Below are positions 63,964 through 64,000 of a DNA stretch of 64,000 nt, one piece after another (position 1 is the first letter of the stretch; every line of letters starts with the position of its first letter). Position numbers and translations under genes: made by a program. The notes below the pieces were generated by a model, which was not told where the DNA came from, did no database searches, and saw only the letters and a program-made list of their open reading frames with translations. Source of the DNA: Rhodobacteraceae bacterium Alg231-30 (GTDB lineage Bacteria; Pseudomonadota; Alphaproteobacteria; Rhodobacterales; Rhodobacteraceae); NCBI GenBank assembly GCA_900143615.1, contig FREU01000007.1:291878-355877 (forward strand). Direction: 5' to 3'.

Positions 63964-64000
63964 CTAGGTTTGGCGATGACCTACTCTCCCACACCTTAAG
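63964..64000 (-). rRNA. 5S rRNA, 3' end only
   Basis: The minus strand reads CTTAAGGTGTGGGAGAGTAGG then TCATCGCCAAACCTAG, the conserved 3' strand of bacterial 5S rRNA. The rest lies beyond the window. It and tRNA-fMet form the tail of an rrn operon on the minus strand. Confidence 0.88.

Overview
The window looks like a chromosomal stretch of a marine alphaproteobacterium of the Roseobacter group (Rhodobacteraceae). The evidence is the moderately high GC, Roseobacter-type small families (DUF6455, DUF1467, DUF1992), a fused MaeB, an OpgC-like protein, and an rrn operon ending 5S then tRNA-fMet at the right edge. No plasmid or phage structural genes were seen. The species cannot be named from the sequence alone.

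Layout. 1-3.1 kb: the 3' part of an ArgP-type LysR gene, then a deletion scar joining a truncated AraC regulator to a truncated aldehyde dehydrogenase, then an OpgC-like membrane protein. 3.2-6.4 kb: a patchwork in which a shortened yebC copy and a stray argP tail lie on one side, and the intact yebC on the other side, of an AT-richer gene for a nucleotidyltransferase-like plus kinase-like protein. 6.5-38.7 kb: mostly housekeeping core. It holds an SLC13-type permease, MaeB, a GAPDH paralogue, ureidoglycine aminohydrolase, an SRAP protein, a UshA-like nucleotidase, the coupled set DUF952-pyrD-arsC, three tandem DUF6455 genes, an M48 lipoprotein, HDAC, Mce, a DUF1800/DUF1501 pair, aspS, pabC/pabB, carB, an Hsp70-like ATPase and an acyl-CoA dehydrogenase.

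38.9-45.5 kb is accessory DNA behind tRNA-Gln(UUG). Two successive integrase remnants each sit behind a copy of the tRNA 3' end. Between and after them are a truncated HipB-like regulator, a small hypothetical gene, decayed DNA and a large RTX protein. 45.5-54.0 kb is a seven-gene operon (binding protein, two permeases, GlpU-like protein, two ATPases, fused dihydroxyacetone kinase). It is divergent from a LacI-family regulator, with two palindromic operator candidates between them. It should import a C3 polyol or ketose and phosphorylate dihydroxyacetone.

54-64 kb is a second accessory block, mostly lower in GC and rich in small exported proteins. It may be bounded by a 15-bp copy of the tRNA-fMet 3' end near 55.44 kb and by the tRNA itself at 63.8 kb. 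Its core (58.3-63.3 kb) is the best candidate for an undescribed system. It contains an exported PTP-like protein whose catalytic Arg is replaced, an exported protein with kinase-like motifs, an exported metallophosphoesterase, a DUF4956 membrane protein and an SdiA-regulated/phytase-like beta-propeller. Together they could form an extracytoplasmic phosphorylation/dephosphorylation module, but that function is inferred, not shown.
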